Below are positions 45,906-57,662 of a stretch of DNA of 64,000 nt, one piece after another. The stretch's first letter is position 1; every line of letters begins with the position of its first letter. The position numbers were made by a program, and so were the translations under genes. The notes under the pieces are model-generated. The model was not told the origin of the DNA, ran no database searches, and saw only the letters and a list, made by a program, of their open reading frames with translations. The stretch covers positions 25,450-89,449 of the forward strand of contig WFMF01000616.1 of assembly GCA_011033025.1 (NCBI GenBank), in the 5' to 3' direction. The DNA comes from Beroe forskalii. Lineage: Eukaryota; Ctenophora; Nuda; Beroida; Beroidae.

Positions 45906-46446
45906 TCAATGATCATGATGAGCTTTATCAGCAAATTCTCTGAGCTGGTTCTTCTCATAGTGAAATTCAGTTGGGTCAACATATTTTCCAGGGTGATCCA
46001 ATTCTCCAAATATTTCTTTGTACTTGTGTCGCAGTGGCTCTGGAAATTCATATGATCTTCTAACCTCTTCACTTGGGAATTCATCGTAACTTACCATGTA
46101 ATTTCTTGCCAAGAATTCAGAGACAACCATTGACCCAATGAGAACAATTGCTGCCTGTTTCACAGGTGCCCTGAAGATTATGATCATTAAGACAATAAAA
46201 AATGTGATTAAGTAGCCCTTGAAATGCTGTAGGCAATGCAAGAATTACAAAGAACTCAATGGTAAGCAACTTATTTTGAGAAATTGATTTATTTTTGTAA
46301 ATCCATTTTATCATTGATAAATCAGCAACGATAGTAAGCCATTAAGTATCACACCATCTACTCTTGACTGGGTCAGGCTTGTACCAGAATGATCCCCAAA
46401 TTGATTGGAAAAAGTAAGGGTATCTCTGTCTTGGCATTGGACCCAT
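45906..46446 (-). CDS. Small membrane protein, two exons, family not recognised
   Basis: Exon 2 (46226-45906) encodes a hydrophobic stretch YLITFFIVLMIIIFRAPVKQ and a second weaker one (AAIVLIGSMVVSEFLA), followed by a charged tail rich in Glu, His and Tyr ending FADKAHHDH. A first exon starting at 46,446 encodes MGPMPRQRYPYFFQSIWGSF, then WYKPDP. The exon 1 donor is uncertain: only CCA|GTCAAG at 46,369 gives the right phase. Size, a single strong membrane span and an aromatic N terminus are like small accessory subunits of mitochondrial respiratory complexes, but that is a guess from shape only. Confidence 0.5.
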
Positions 46447-47679
46447 TATAACTTATCCTCCTAGAAATTGTTACTGATTAATTTGAGGTAAAATGGAAAC
46501 TAGAAAAATTGTTTTTAAAACTTAGAATCATTGACACAAATTGAATTATTAATAACTCTTAGATAACAACTCAATTATTAAATTAAAGAGGCCCTGAACC
46601 AGCTTTCCTAAAAGTGCATTTTCTTGGCCAGTTTTTATGAAATAACTGGTAGTTCTTACAGTCAATTGTGTACTGTGGACCCATCTCAGCCCCTTTTCTG
46701 TAAACGAATATACAGCCAGGGAGGTCAATTATTTATTTATTTCTTCTAAATAAATATACACACAATGTGTCACCTTCGAAAACTTATTAATTTACAATAA
46801 CTTAATAATCTAAAATCATCTAAAATACCTAAATGAACTAACACTGTGACACACAGGTCAACTGAGATTAAGTATACATTGGGACATAACACAACACCAA
46901 AATGATAGTAGGCATAATCAATGCCCAAGTAGGAGACTCATCATTATTCAATGTTGGCTCCAGTATCTTCAAGAGCCAAATAAATAAATAAATAAATAAA
47001 TGAATCTAAAGTGGCAGAGCCAGCCTCTTGTTGTAGGCCTCTTGTTGTAGAGCCAACAATACAAAATACTCTGCATTGGCATCTTTCCTGTAGTAATTCC
47101 CTTTGACTTCCCCTTGATTCCTGAATCATCAATCAAGAGACCAAACACACAAAAGCAAGTCTCAATTATCAAAGAAATGATTAGTTATTCAAATCATGAA
47201 GAAAAGGCAAGGATAAGCATTTTCAGGACAGATTCAGTCGAGGCAGCATTAAATTTATTTCTTGGATCGGTGGTGTCTTCACCGATGTTTCGGAATAATT
47301 CTGACTGTCATGTCCACCACTTTGATGTCGATTTTAATCATTCAATCTCCCTGCATTAACATAGAGTTTTTTCTCTTTTGGTCGTGTAAATGTTATCCTA
47401 CCTTCGCGCGCGGCGCAACGTTCCACATTTGGACGTCACTTTGCGCTCTAGTTTTTCCCTAACCAGCGGTGTCGCGAAACGACACTGGTTTGGACATGGA
47501 GCAAGGCGCGGCTAGCCCTAACCAGCGCCCTGGTTTCGCGCACGGAGCTGAGTGCGCGGCGCCCCTGGTTAGGGGAAGGCGCGGCGCGCGTGTAAAACTA
47601 GGGATCTGGTTAGAGCAACGCTCCAGTCAAAAGAAATAGACGGGCAACGTCTGTCGATAATTGTTCAACTTCCTATTAA
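46447..47679. other. Spacer with AT-rich and GC-rich patches
   Basis: Contains an (AAATA)n-type microsatellite near 46,977-47,002 and, from about 47,405 to 47,610, a GC-rich block with many GCGC and CGCG words and a repeated CTGGTTAG / CCTAACCAGCG motif. No exon supported. Confidence 0.4.
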
Positions 47680-47895
47680 GCCCGCATAGGTGTGTGTACG
47701 CGCGCGGCGCTTCCCTACGAGGAAGCGCCGCGCGATTTGCTAAACACGTATATCCCTGTGTGCGTTGCGCCGCGCGGCGCGCTTCCTCAGCACAGTGTGT
47801 ACTGTTCCGTAGGGAAGCGCGGCGCGCGTACGCACACCTATGCGGGCTTAGGAACCGCGCGACGATAACAGGGGTATACGTGTTTAGCAATTGTT
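47680..47895. mobile_element. GC-rich palindromic MITE module (copy 2)
   Basis: Shares with 21,170-21,290 the words AAACACGTATATCCCTG, GCGTTGCGC, GCGCGGCGCGCTTCC, GGGAAGCGC and CACACCTATGCGGGCTTAGGA. It is itself an imperfect palindrome: AAGCCCGCATAGGTGTGTG on the left, CGCACACCTATGCGGGCTT on the right. The outer CGCATATGTG ends of copy 1 are not present. Confidence 0.7.
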
Positions 47896-48346
47896 TAACA
47901 AATAGCAATATTATGGCCGTTATATTACATGCAATGATTCGCTGCACTTCATATCTTCAACTTCAAGAGTCAACATTTGCATTCATGATTCAACGAACAT
48001 AACAATGAAAAAGCGAAATATCGTTGATCTACAAAGTGATATCATATATTTTGATGAGACGAATTGAAATACAACATGAACATCAACAAGTAACATAGCA
48101 ATACCACATGGCAATTGGCAAAACCACAGTTGAATCAAAATTGGCCAGTCTATTTTCTAAAACTAAAAGGTATGATTCATCCATCATTGCCGCAAGAGCC
48201 AATAATATAAATTTAAACGTTAAACGATATCGTCTGATAACATTCACAATATTGAGTTTGAATAAGAATATGTATCGACAAGGACGCCCAATGTCACCTA
48301 CACTTACAGAAAATCTTAATCACGTTCTTCAGCAATAAATTTGGTC

Positions 48347-48589
48347 AGTCTCCCATATAAACGGGAGCCTTCATTATCTATGACAATGACGTCACTCAGA
48401 AAAATATAATTAAGCGCATCTAGCGCTTTCAGCAGTAAGGTTAGGGTTCTGGTTAGGGCCAGGATTTGTTAGGTTTAGGATAAGGATTAAGGTTAGGGTT
48501 TTGGTTAGGGCAATGGTTAGGTTTAGGATACAGAAAAATTGACGTTTAGATCTGTGACGTCACTCAGAGCCGTTTATATGGGAGACATA
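48347..48589 (+). mobile_element. MITE with GTCTCCCATATAAACGG ends and TTAGGG-like interior
   Basis: Terminal inverted repeats GTCTCCCATATAAACGG and CCGTTTATATGGGAGAC are nearly perfect; TGACGTCACTCAGA is repeated near both ends. The interior has GGTTAGGGTTCTGGTTAGGG-like degenerate telomere-type repeats. A diverged reverse copy lies at 22,132-22,331. Confidence 0.8.
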
Positions 48590-49083
48590 CCATAAATTTC
48601 AACATTTACTATTATTGGATTCGATATTGGAAAGGATATTTCAATTCACGTGAAACTGCTTTAAATTGGGTATGATATAAGGAATATGGCGTGACATAAC
48701 ATTAACACGTTTTAATTTTAAATGATTACCGAATGAGTCTTCACCAAGATAAAAGCTTTGTAGCCTTACTTTAAAGTGTAAAGAATATCAAATTAAAAGA
48801 TTTAAGTCAGTTTAATTTAAAATGAGAGAATATAAAGTTAGTCCGTTACTTTAAATTTAATAATACTCAGTTATGTGTCAGGCAGATTTAATCACTTAAC
48901 ATATCGATCCTGAATAATCATAATACTGTCCAACTCTAGTTCAGTAATTCGAACCTCTGCTTTGATTCCTCAAATAATGATAAATACACAATCACCGCAA
49001 CTTATACAGCAACCTCGCCGGGAGATAGTGGTATGAAATTATAGACTAGGGATAGTAACCGACTAAACACAGACTACACAACC
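48590..49083. other. Spacer downstream of WDR48 3' end
   Basis: AT-rich; holds the WDR48 3' UTR on the minus strand. Nothing else recognised. Confidence 0.4.
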
Positions 49084-51558
49084 TCACGTTACGAGGTACA
49101 TTAACCTAAGATCTGACCCACTTTTCCAGATGGCGTGTTTTACCGTCCGTAGGTCCATGCCGGGCTCCAGCCTCTGTTTGTTACAGAAAATAACGATATC
49201 TGAGGGTGTCGGGTTGGGTCCCTCCTGGGGCCCCAGGATCTTGTCTCCCACGTACTCGATAACCTTGGAAATAGCTAGGAAATCGTTGGCAGACAGACGG
49301 CCCTCCCGGGATTTGGGTGGCGGATCTTCTGCGTAGGGCTCGATGTAGAAGGCTATCTTGGTGAACTTGGGCATCTCGTGTTTGACCCTGAGATCGTAGA
49401 CCCATCCCGGGATCAGCTCCTCCAGAATGCGACCATCGCAGGGGTTGCCGGTCTCGTCCACCTTGATGCGGAAGAGAGTACGGCCGCAGCCGTCACTCCC
49501 CTCTACTAATGCGAAGGGGGTGTGGGGCGGGAGGGCGCACTGCTTGCTGTACAGTGCGCGGCACTCCTGCTCACTCTCGTCGTTAACTGGGGAGAGAGAG
49601 AGGGGTTTAGTGGGGGAAAGGACGGTTTAACTGGGGAGGACGGTTTAACAGGGGGAGGATGTCTTAACAGAGGGAGAAGGACAGTTTAACTGGGGAGAAG
49701 GGCGCTTTATCAAAACTATCAGCTCAAATGCCAAATACCGGAGATGCCATGCCATTCGGTTCAAATTATCCGGCCTTTGATTCAACCGGCTGCAATTTAG
49801 CCAGCCTTTTTGACCGGGCATTGATTCGGTTAAAAGTGAATTTGGTCCTTCAGAGCCGATTAAATAGAGAGCTGGTATGATATGAGCATTGAGCACCAAA
49901 CGCATGAAGTTGTGAACACGAGAATTATATTTTTTGCGCCGCTTCCACAAATTGAAGTATTGGTAACCATGGTATCGGGGAAGATAAAATGCAAAGAATT
50001 TGAAAAGTCCTGCTTCAGGGCTCGTTCTAAATTCAGTGAATTGCCATTTAATTTGTTATGTTTCACGTCACCACAGTAACTAAACATACATCTTCCTATC
50101 CCTATCTTAAACCTAAATTTAGCCTCCTATGAGAGCTTTGAAACTCGACACTTCTATAAAATAACCACAGCCACTTCCACATTTACTGCGCTTGGAATAG
50201 GTAGCCACTGGAAAGTAATCAATTCTCCATTCTAACCCCTGATAATGACGTCACTCTACTAAACAACCCTGGATCACCCGGGTGTTTGAGTACCTGTTTC
50301 ACTGCAGACCCAGTTCTGAAGGAGAGCCTGGATGACCAGTCCGCCGTAGTTAATCTTGTTGTCACTGTTGGTGTCAATGTCGTCCTTGACACAGACCCAC
50401 GCCGCGTAGCATTCCCCCTCGTCCAGGTGGATTGTCAACATCTGGAGGAGGGTTTGGAGTGAATTATAGGAATTTGTTGAGAGTTGGAATGTTTTTTAAG
50501 CTTCAGGAATTTGGCGACTGCGAATGTTCATCAACTTGAATAAAACCAAAACATTTTCGATAAAATCCACCCTCCAAAGCACATTTCATGCTTGAACCAT
50601 TCCCCCGAACTCACCCCCGTTTTGACATCCGCACTGAACCAGTTAGGAATGTACTCCCTCCTGTTCCGTGACTCTATCTCTTCCTTCAGATCGATCTTAC
50701 CCAACTCCTCGATTAGCTTAGCTCGCAGTACGTCGTACAGGAAACCGTTACCGAGACTATCCGTGCAGATCACATGCTGCTTGTCGGAGAGAATGTAGGC
50801 TTTCTTTAGGCCCTCGCCACCTGCGAGATTAAGATGGTTTAGGAGATTAAGATGGAATTAAGATGGGTGAGGAGATTTAGATGGATCATTTAGATGGATT
50901 ATATAGATGGGTTAGGAGAGAAAAGTAAAGGCACGGTATGAAGAGAATATGATCGAGGGTGTGAGAGGAATTGAGATATAGAGATAAGAATAAAAGGAGA
51001 TGAAATAGGGGATGGGAATGACTATAACTAAAAATTAGAAAGTATACTGTTATAGAGATAAGATTCACATTCAAAACAGCGCATTATAACCCTACCTTTG
51101 ATAGTAGCAGACGGGGCAGCCACCTGTGGTTTATCTATCATGCAGTGCGATGAGCGAGAGTGAGGTATCTGCCACTTGTTTACTGAGGTTTTAGTGGTTC
51201 CTATCCACAGCGCGTTACTGTCGTTGTCAATCACTATCTGGTAATATGATGGGTGTCACAAACAGAAGTCAAGGAAAAAATAGAGTGTTTGGTTTTTAAA
51301 ACTCTGCAGGATTTCAAATAAGAAATTTCCTTGCATTTTTCAAGGGTGGGCAACTGCAGTGTCCATATTGCATCGAATAAATGCACGTCCGTCGTCCATC
51401 TCCTTAGTCAGTAGTATTGGTTACAATTTTTCAAATTAAGAGCATAATAAAAGAGTTGGAATACACTTACATCGAGGATACTCCCAGTTTCCTTTAACAG
51501 CAAAGAACTTTCTGCAATTTTCAGATCTGATTCGAATAGGGTACTTTCTCTGCCACCG
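49084..51558 (-). CDS. WDR48: WDR48/UAF1, 3' part (exons 7-11), on the opposite strand to its 5' part
   Basis: Exons in transcript order: 51558-51471, 51237-51096, 50820-50615, 50441-50294, 49586-49084. Exon 7 starts with C completing AGC (Ser) from the plus-strand exon ending at 31,160: FYS then [11 protein letters not shown], aligned with human VYSGGRDRKIYCTD. Downstream matches are strong: [107 protein letters not shown] and the SUMO-like C-terminal domain ending with [20 protein letters not shown]. Together with exons 1-6 this makes 622 residues (human 677) with all eleven exons in phase and no damage. There is no start for this half alone, so in the order shown it should not give UAF1. 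Confidence 0.95.
49600..49710. repeat. Minisatellite in the last WDR48 intron (AGGACGGTTTAACTGGGG)
   Basis: Five degenerate units of about 20-25 bp with core GGTTTAACTGGGGAG. Lies immediately upstream of the exon 11 acceptor on the minus strand. Confidence 0.75.
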
Positions 51559-52892
51559 CTGAAAGTAGCAAGAATAAATTTCCTGACTTATCAATCATTT
51601 TGCAATTATATATTAGTTAAAGAAGTTTTAAATTTCAACACCTGTCTAGCTTGTTTGCATAAAATTCATTTTTTATTAAACATTGGGTTTAAAATCTACA
51701 GAATATGTTTCGACAAATTTTAAACGATAATATACATTCATAGATTTGTACGAAATAATAATATTCAATTATTCATGAGCGTTTTGTTTTGCGTATGCGG
51801 CGGTAATTGAATTAACTGCAATTGGTACATGCAAAAATTTGAAAAACGATAGCCATAATTTCCTTCAAGGAAGAGATATAAATCCTATCTCAAAGTCCTG
51901 TTATCAGTTTTGTCGCCATGCTGCCGAATGCCAATGCGAGGGTCATCACGAGTTGCATTTTAAAACTAATCGCTGAAGGATCACTGTAGTCCGATCGGTC
52001 AATCTAAATTCAGTCGCTAATCCTGACAACTTATTGCGCAGCACTCGAGAACAATGGCGTTATTCATTAGATTGTCAAAACTTCCATTAAACTTGTTTGA
52101 TTTGCAGTTCATTTCGTAATGCATTGTTTTCGTTTTGCAGTTCAAATGCATCGCTTTTGTTACAACCACGTATAATAACATATATCAGCCAAAACGAACA
52201 AGTGTTTATTGAATGCCACTTGGCACTCTCAAATAATATCTGTTATGTATGAATACGACAAGCACATAATACCGTTTTGTTTAAGTGTTTCTTATGACTC
52301 CAATTTAATCTCGTTTGGCCGCACGTTGAACACAATTTGAATGTCGAATATTCCAGACTAATTACTTAATTAAACGGTTTACAATGAGCCCGATATTCGG
52401 CGATTACATAGGCGTAAGATATTACGATAATCCGGTCCATATGACATGGTTTTTAAACTCTAGGATGATGAAACCAGGACACATATTGATATATAATGCC
52501 ACATGGTTGTAATGATGTGTGTATGTAAGAGAGAAAGAGATAGAAGAGGAGATGTTTAAAATGATTTGAAAGTGGATGTGAGGGTCGCGTGCAAAGAAAG
52601 ACAAGCAGCAGTAGCAGCAGTAGAATATAAGAGATTGTGTGAGACTAGAGAGTTATAGACATTGTGTATACGGTACGGTGTCAGTGATACATATTCACTT
52701 TTCATTTCATGTTACATTGAGTTGTTGTTTACATGGTTTAGGTATTTTCTTATTTCGTTTTTTAAAACTTTTTTAAATATTTTCATGCTGTTTTTCTTTG
52801 AAATAATGAAAGAATGTGTTCGCTCTCTGGTGTTGAACAGTTTTACAGTTGTGTAATGTGTATCTTTCCGTGTGATCATGAACTGTTTCTAG

Positions 52893-55293
52893 TACAGTCA
52901 AATCTGGCAAAAATAGCCAAAAAAGTGGACAAATTCGACTCCAAGCGATTTTGCGTGGTTTCCATGGTTTTTTGCAGGAAAAATCGATCTAGCAACTTTC
53001 CACACCTCTCCGAGTTGTGGAAAGTGCCGAAAAATCGATTTTTAGCCGAGGCACAGCCGACTGATATGTAAAAAATCGTATCTCGGCTCAGGAAGGTCGT
53101 AGAGACTTCATCTTGGGCGGAAAATGTGCGCAATGGCCATTTTTATATACGACTTGTTAATAAACATATGCTCTAAAATGCTCACAAACTGAGTTATGGG
53201 CCAAAAACCATTTTTGGGGCACCTGCATGGCCTAATTTAGGCTATTTCGATATCTTGGCTCAGGAAGGTCGTAGAGAATTCATCTTGGGCGGAAAATGTG
53301 TGCAATGAGCATGTTTATGCACAATTGTAGTAGACAAATGTTCTGAATTACTCAGGAACCGTGTTATGGGCCAAAAACCATTTTTTGGGTCACCTGCATG
53401 GCCTAATTTAGGCTATTTCGATATCTTGGCTCAGGAAGGTCGTAGACACTTCATCTTGGGCGGAAAATGTGCGCAATGGCCATGTTTATATACGACTTGT
53501 TAATTAACATATGCTCTGAAATGCTCACAAACTGAGTTATGGGCCCAAAACCATTTTTGGGGCACCCATGGCCTAATTTGGTATTTTATCTTGGCTCAGG
53601 AAGGGGTATTTCTTGGGTGGAAAAAGCAATATTTCGACTTGTTGATAAACATATGCCTTGCAAACTCTTGGCATAATCATTTATCAGCAGGGTATTTCAG
53701 AAACTCTTGGCTCAGGAAACATGCAGATATTTGGTTTAGGAGTTTTGGGTTGTGTGTGCGCAGTTTATTGACAACTTTTAAACAAGCTTGCACCATAAAA
53801 TGTTCGAAGGCCGAATTATGGGCCAAAACTGGTCTCAGGACACCCATGAGATGAATTCCATGCTTCAGCTAAGGAAGGTCGTAGAGAATTCATTTCCGGT
53901 GTGAAAATGTGCGCAATGGCCATGTTTATATACGACTTGTTAATAAACATATGCTATAGACTGCTCACAAACTGAGTTATGGGCCCATAACCATTTTTGG
54001 GCACCCTCATGGTTTAATTCAGGGTATTTCGGCGTCTTGACTCAGTAAAGCCGTAGATATTTTGATTTGGGTTGGCCCATATATATTGGTTCGCAGCCTT
54101 GGCATTCGACTCCTACTAGACTCGAACCAAATTTTTGAGTTGTTGGTATTCCAGAGCAAATCTTTATGAGCAAATCATGACGTATATAAGAAACATGACC
54201 ATTGCATAATGCATATAGTTTTCACAGCGAAAATGAATTCTCTGAGACCTTCCTTAGCTGAAGCATGGAATTCGCCTCGTGGGTGTCCTGAGACCAGTTT
54301 TGGCTCATAATTCGGCCTTCGAACATTTTATGTTGCAAGTTTGTTAAAAAGTTGTCACTAAACTGCGCACACACAACCAAAAACTCCAAAACCAAATGTC
54401 TGCATGTTTCCTGAGCCAAGAGGCAAGGCACCGAAATACTGAAATAAACCATGAGGGTGCCTCATGAATGATTATGGGCCCATAACTCAGTTTGTGAGCA
54501 TTTTAGAGCATATGTTTATCAACAAGTCGTATATAAAAATGGCCATTGCGCACATTTTCCACCCAAGATGAAGTCTCTACGACCTTCCTGAGCCAAGATA
54601 CCGAAATACCCTAAATTAGGCCATGCGGGTGCCTCAAAAAATGGTCTTTGGCCCATAACTTGGTTTGTGAGCATTTCAGAGCATATGTTTATTAACAAGT
54701 CGTATATAAACATGGCCATTGCGCACATATTCCGCTCAAGATGAAGTCTCTACGACCTTCCTGAGCCAAGATATCGAAATAGCCTAAATTAGGCCATGCG
54801 GGTGCCCCAAAAATGGTTTTTGGCCCATAACTCGGTTCCTGAGTATTTCAGAACATTTGTCTATTAACAATTGTACATAAACATGCTCATTGCACACATT
54901 TTCCGCCCAAGATGAATTCTCTACGACCTTCCTGAGCCAAGATATCGAAATAGCCTAAATTAGGCCATGCGGGTGCCCCAAAAATGGTTTTTGGCCCATA
55001 ACTCAGTTTGTGAGCATTTTAGAGCATAAGTTCATTAACAAGTCGTATATAAACATGGCCATTGCGCACATTTTCCGCCCAAGATAAAGTCTCTACGACC
55101 TTCCTGAGCCGAGATACGATTTTTTACATATCAGTCGGCTGTGCCTCGGCTAAAAATCGATTTTTCGGCATTTTCCACAAATCGGAGAGGTGTGGAAAGT
55201 TGCTAGATCGATTTTTCATGCGAAAAACCATGGAAACCACGCAAAATCGCTTGGAGTCGAATTTGTCCACTTTTAAATCCAATTTTGACTGTA
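52893..55293. mobile_element. 2.4 kb foldback element with tandem-repeat arms
   Basis: Ends are TACAGTCAAA and TTTGACTGTA, flanked on both sides by CTAG (either a 4-bp duplication or part of the repeat). Each arm has a roughly 200 bp outer unit (GTCGAATTTGTCCAC, GAAAGTTGCTAGATCGATTTTT) and then tandem units of about 170-190 bp that contain TATCTTGGCTCAGGAAGGTC, CGCAATGGCCATGTTTATA and TGAGTTATGGGCC. The units point inward and reverse orientation near 54,090, so the whole can form a hairpin. No transposase frame. A TACAGT end fits Tc1/mariner-type ends; the architecture resembles Foldback elements. Confidence 0.85.
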
Positions 55294-56789
55294 CTAGGTA
55301 CATCGCCCATCTCAAGGAATCAGCAGCGGAATCTACCAAGTATTACAGGACTGTACTGAAGCTAGACCCCCACAATATCGTAGCTACTGCTGATCTGGCG
55401 TACCGAGCAGGACAAGCCGGAGCCACGGAAGAAAAGTCGGAGTTGGATCGAAAACTCGGACAATGGCTGAGCGAGCACCACTCCGTAAGTCGGAAATACA
55501 TCGCCCTCGCTCACCTTGACATCGCGTTCTTCTACTTCTACGCGGGGTTACGCCAAGCGACGAAATACCATCTGACGAACGCTCTGCACATCAACCCTAC
55601 CTGTTTCATGTCCCGGTTTTACTACAGCTTCTTCTCCTATACCTCAGACAAGATATCCTATCTTACACCGGAAGACGTGTCCTACCACACGTCATCACTA
55701 GCCTTTGTGTTAACCTGCAGACCCAACACTTCATTCGTTCAGGACTTGCTGTGGATCATCGAAACGAAGGCCGCGTTTCTGCGGCGCGAAAAGATCGCGA
55801 TTCTTCAGGAAAAACTGCAGTGGAAAGGCGATGCTTCGCCGTGCGCGTTTATCAAACTTCTGATCGCCAAGGAACTGTACAAGTTAGACTTCCACCAAGC
55901 AGCCGTTGAACAAACCAAGAAGAGTCTCCAGACCTTCACTTCCGCCCCGGCACACTACCTCCTGGCGCTCTGCCAGAAGAGACTCTACGAGAAGGACTTG
56001 GAGGAGGCGGCGGAGTTGCCGCCTCTCTCCTCCTCAGACGGCGCTACCGACACGGTGGCGACATCGCGACAAGTCGTGATCGAGGAAACGCAGCACGATA
56101 CCAAGCATGTAAGCTCAGCAAGGGTAATGCCCGTGAGGAGTATCGATAATGCTAGTGTAATGTCGGGGAAAACCAAGGGATCAATGATGGTGAAGGGATC
56201 GACATCGCCCAAGGGATCGGAACTCCTCACCACCTCAGCGACCAGCTCCAACTTGGACGATGAGGGGGACGTTGATCCCCGGATTGCGGACATGTTCGAT
56301 AACATCAGATCAGCGTGTCTCCTCGACCCTTCCGAGGTTACCCAAATAATCCTGCTCACGGAAATCCTGGTGATCTGTCACAAGATCGACCTGGCCATTC
56401 TCTACCTCCACGAGGCACTACGGAAGTGCCCGGGAGGGGAGAAAGTCATGACGTATCTCCGCCTTGCGGTCTGCTACATCGACCAGCGGAACGCGGAGGA
56501 GGCCGGGAAACACCTCAAACTCTACACGGATAACCGGGGCCCTGAAAACGAGCAATACATGAACCTGGTGGTGAAGTTAGCGGACATCCTGATGAAGGGC
56601 AAACACCCGATACTTGCCCGGCAATGGATAGCGGTGATGGAGCGGCACAAGCACCCCAGCAGTGATTACTTCATTCAGAGGCTCAAGAGACTCGTGCCCA
56701 AGGAGAAGTTCGATAGTAACTTGGATATTAAGGGCGGGAATAGGCCAGGGAAGAAGGTGGGTTTGAGAAGGAAGGGAGGGGCATCGTGA
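55062..56789 (+). pseudogene. 5'-truncated TPR gene copy fused to foldback-element sequence
   Basis: The TPR homology begins at residue Y of YIAHLKESAAES (about 55,301) and runs to the same C terminus as the intact copy, ending GLRRKGGAS. It remains open through about 495 codons, with only scattered substitutions. The first 100 or so residues of the intact protein, its start codon and its upstream flank are absent. Upstream, the foldback element supplies about 80 in-frame residues from a Met at 55,062. Whether this chimera is expressed is unknown. An open frame of this length in a promoterless copy means either recent truncation or continued use. Confidence 0.75.
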
Positions 56790-57662
56790 ACCGAGGAGTT
56801 CAGACTGTATTGAAATGAAGTGTATTGAGAAAGCAACTTAATGAACGCAGTTCTTTAGGCTATAATGAATGCAAATTCCATTGAAGAAATGAGATATTAC
56901 GAAGTTCATTGCGTTGAAGCGAAGGACCCAAAACCCAGAGGAAATTGAACTTGATCAAGGAGTCCTGTTATAATGTAACAAGACGCCAATTTGAGACTTG
57001 AGTGACGAGTAAAGTAGCGTATACAAGTGGAAATACCAAGACTTTGATGTAAAATGGATGAAATCTGAATGAACATCATGAAAAGTGCATCGAGGTTTAG
57101 CATTTAATTTAGTATATCGACCAAAGATTTTGAATGTGATAAATGAAAATACCGAAACATTTGGTATCAATATTGAAATTATAACTGTAGCTTGAAATAA
57201 TAGATGATCTGTTCTACCATCCTAAACAGTATGTTTGCTTGCTATTGTAATAATATTGAAATCAGAATGAGAACAAAAACTTGGTTTAGATCGCCTTATT
57301 AAAACACGGAATTAATCTTTGATCACATTTCACTATTTTACGTGGGATTGTTCAACAAATTCCATTAAATTTATAAAGTTTATCGTCGCATTAAAATCAT
57401 GTTTCCTTGTGGTTTGTTTGAATTGAGCAAGCAGTACAATCTAGCACAAATCACAAGCATGACCTATCGGCTATCAATTAGAGATGAAACATTTGAATGG
57501 ACTCTTGACGCTTTATCGGTTTCTAGGGAGCTAATCTAGGCCAGACATTAGATCATCAATAGATAATAATTTCATAGCACGCTCTTTGTAGCGAAAAAGC
57601 AACAAAAAACAAGTAGAAGCATCAGAACACCCAATAAACTAGGTATCATGGCGATATCCCAC

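Larger units (their letters stand above)
51560..57662. repeat. Right arm of the large inverted duplication
   Basis: Reverse complement of 31,568-36,032, but longer because a 2.4 kb foldback element (52,893-55,293) replaces about 0.8 kb that contains the TPR gene's 5' end. The inner boundary falls at the last bases of a WDR48 intron: the shared sequence CTTGCTACTTTCA continues here as G|CGGTGGC (functional acceptor and exon), while at 36,032 it continues as AAGTGTGG. The outer boundary is at GATATCCC near 57,660. Confidence 0.93.

Noticed and set aside
48430-48540. Interstitial telomere
   Set aside because: The TTAGGG-like units are degenerate and lie between the terminal repeats of a MITE that has another copy.
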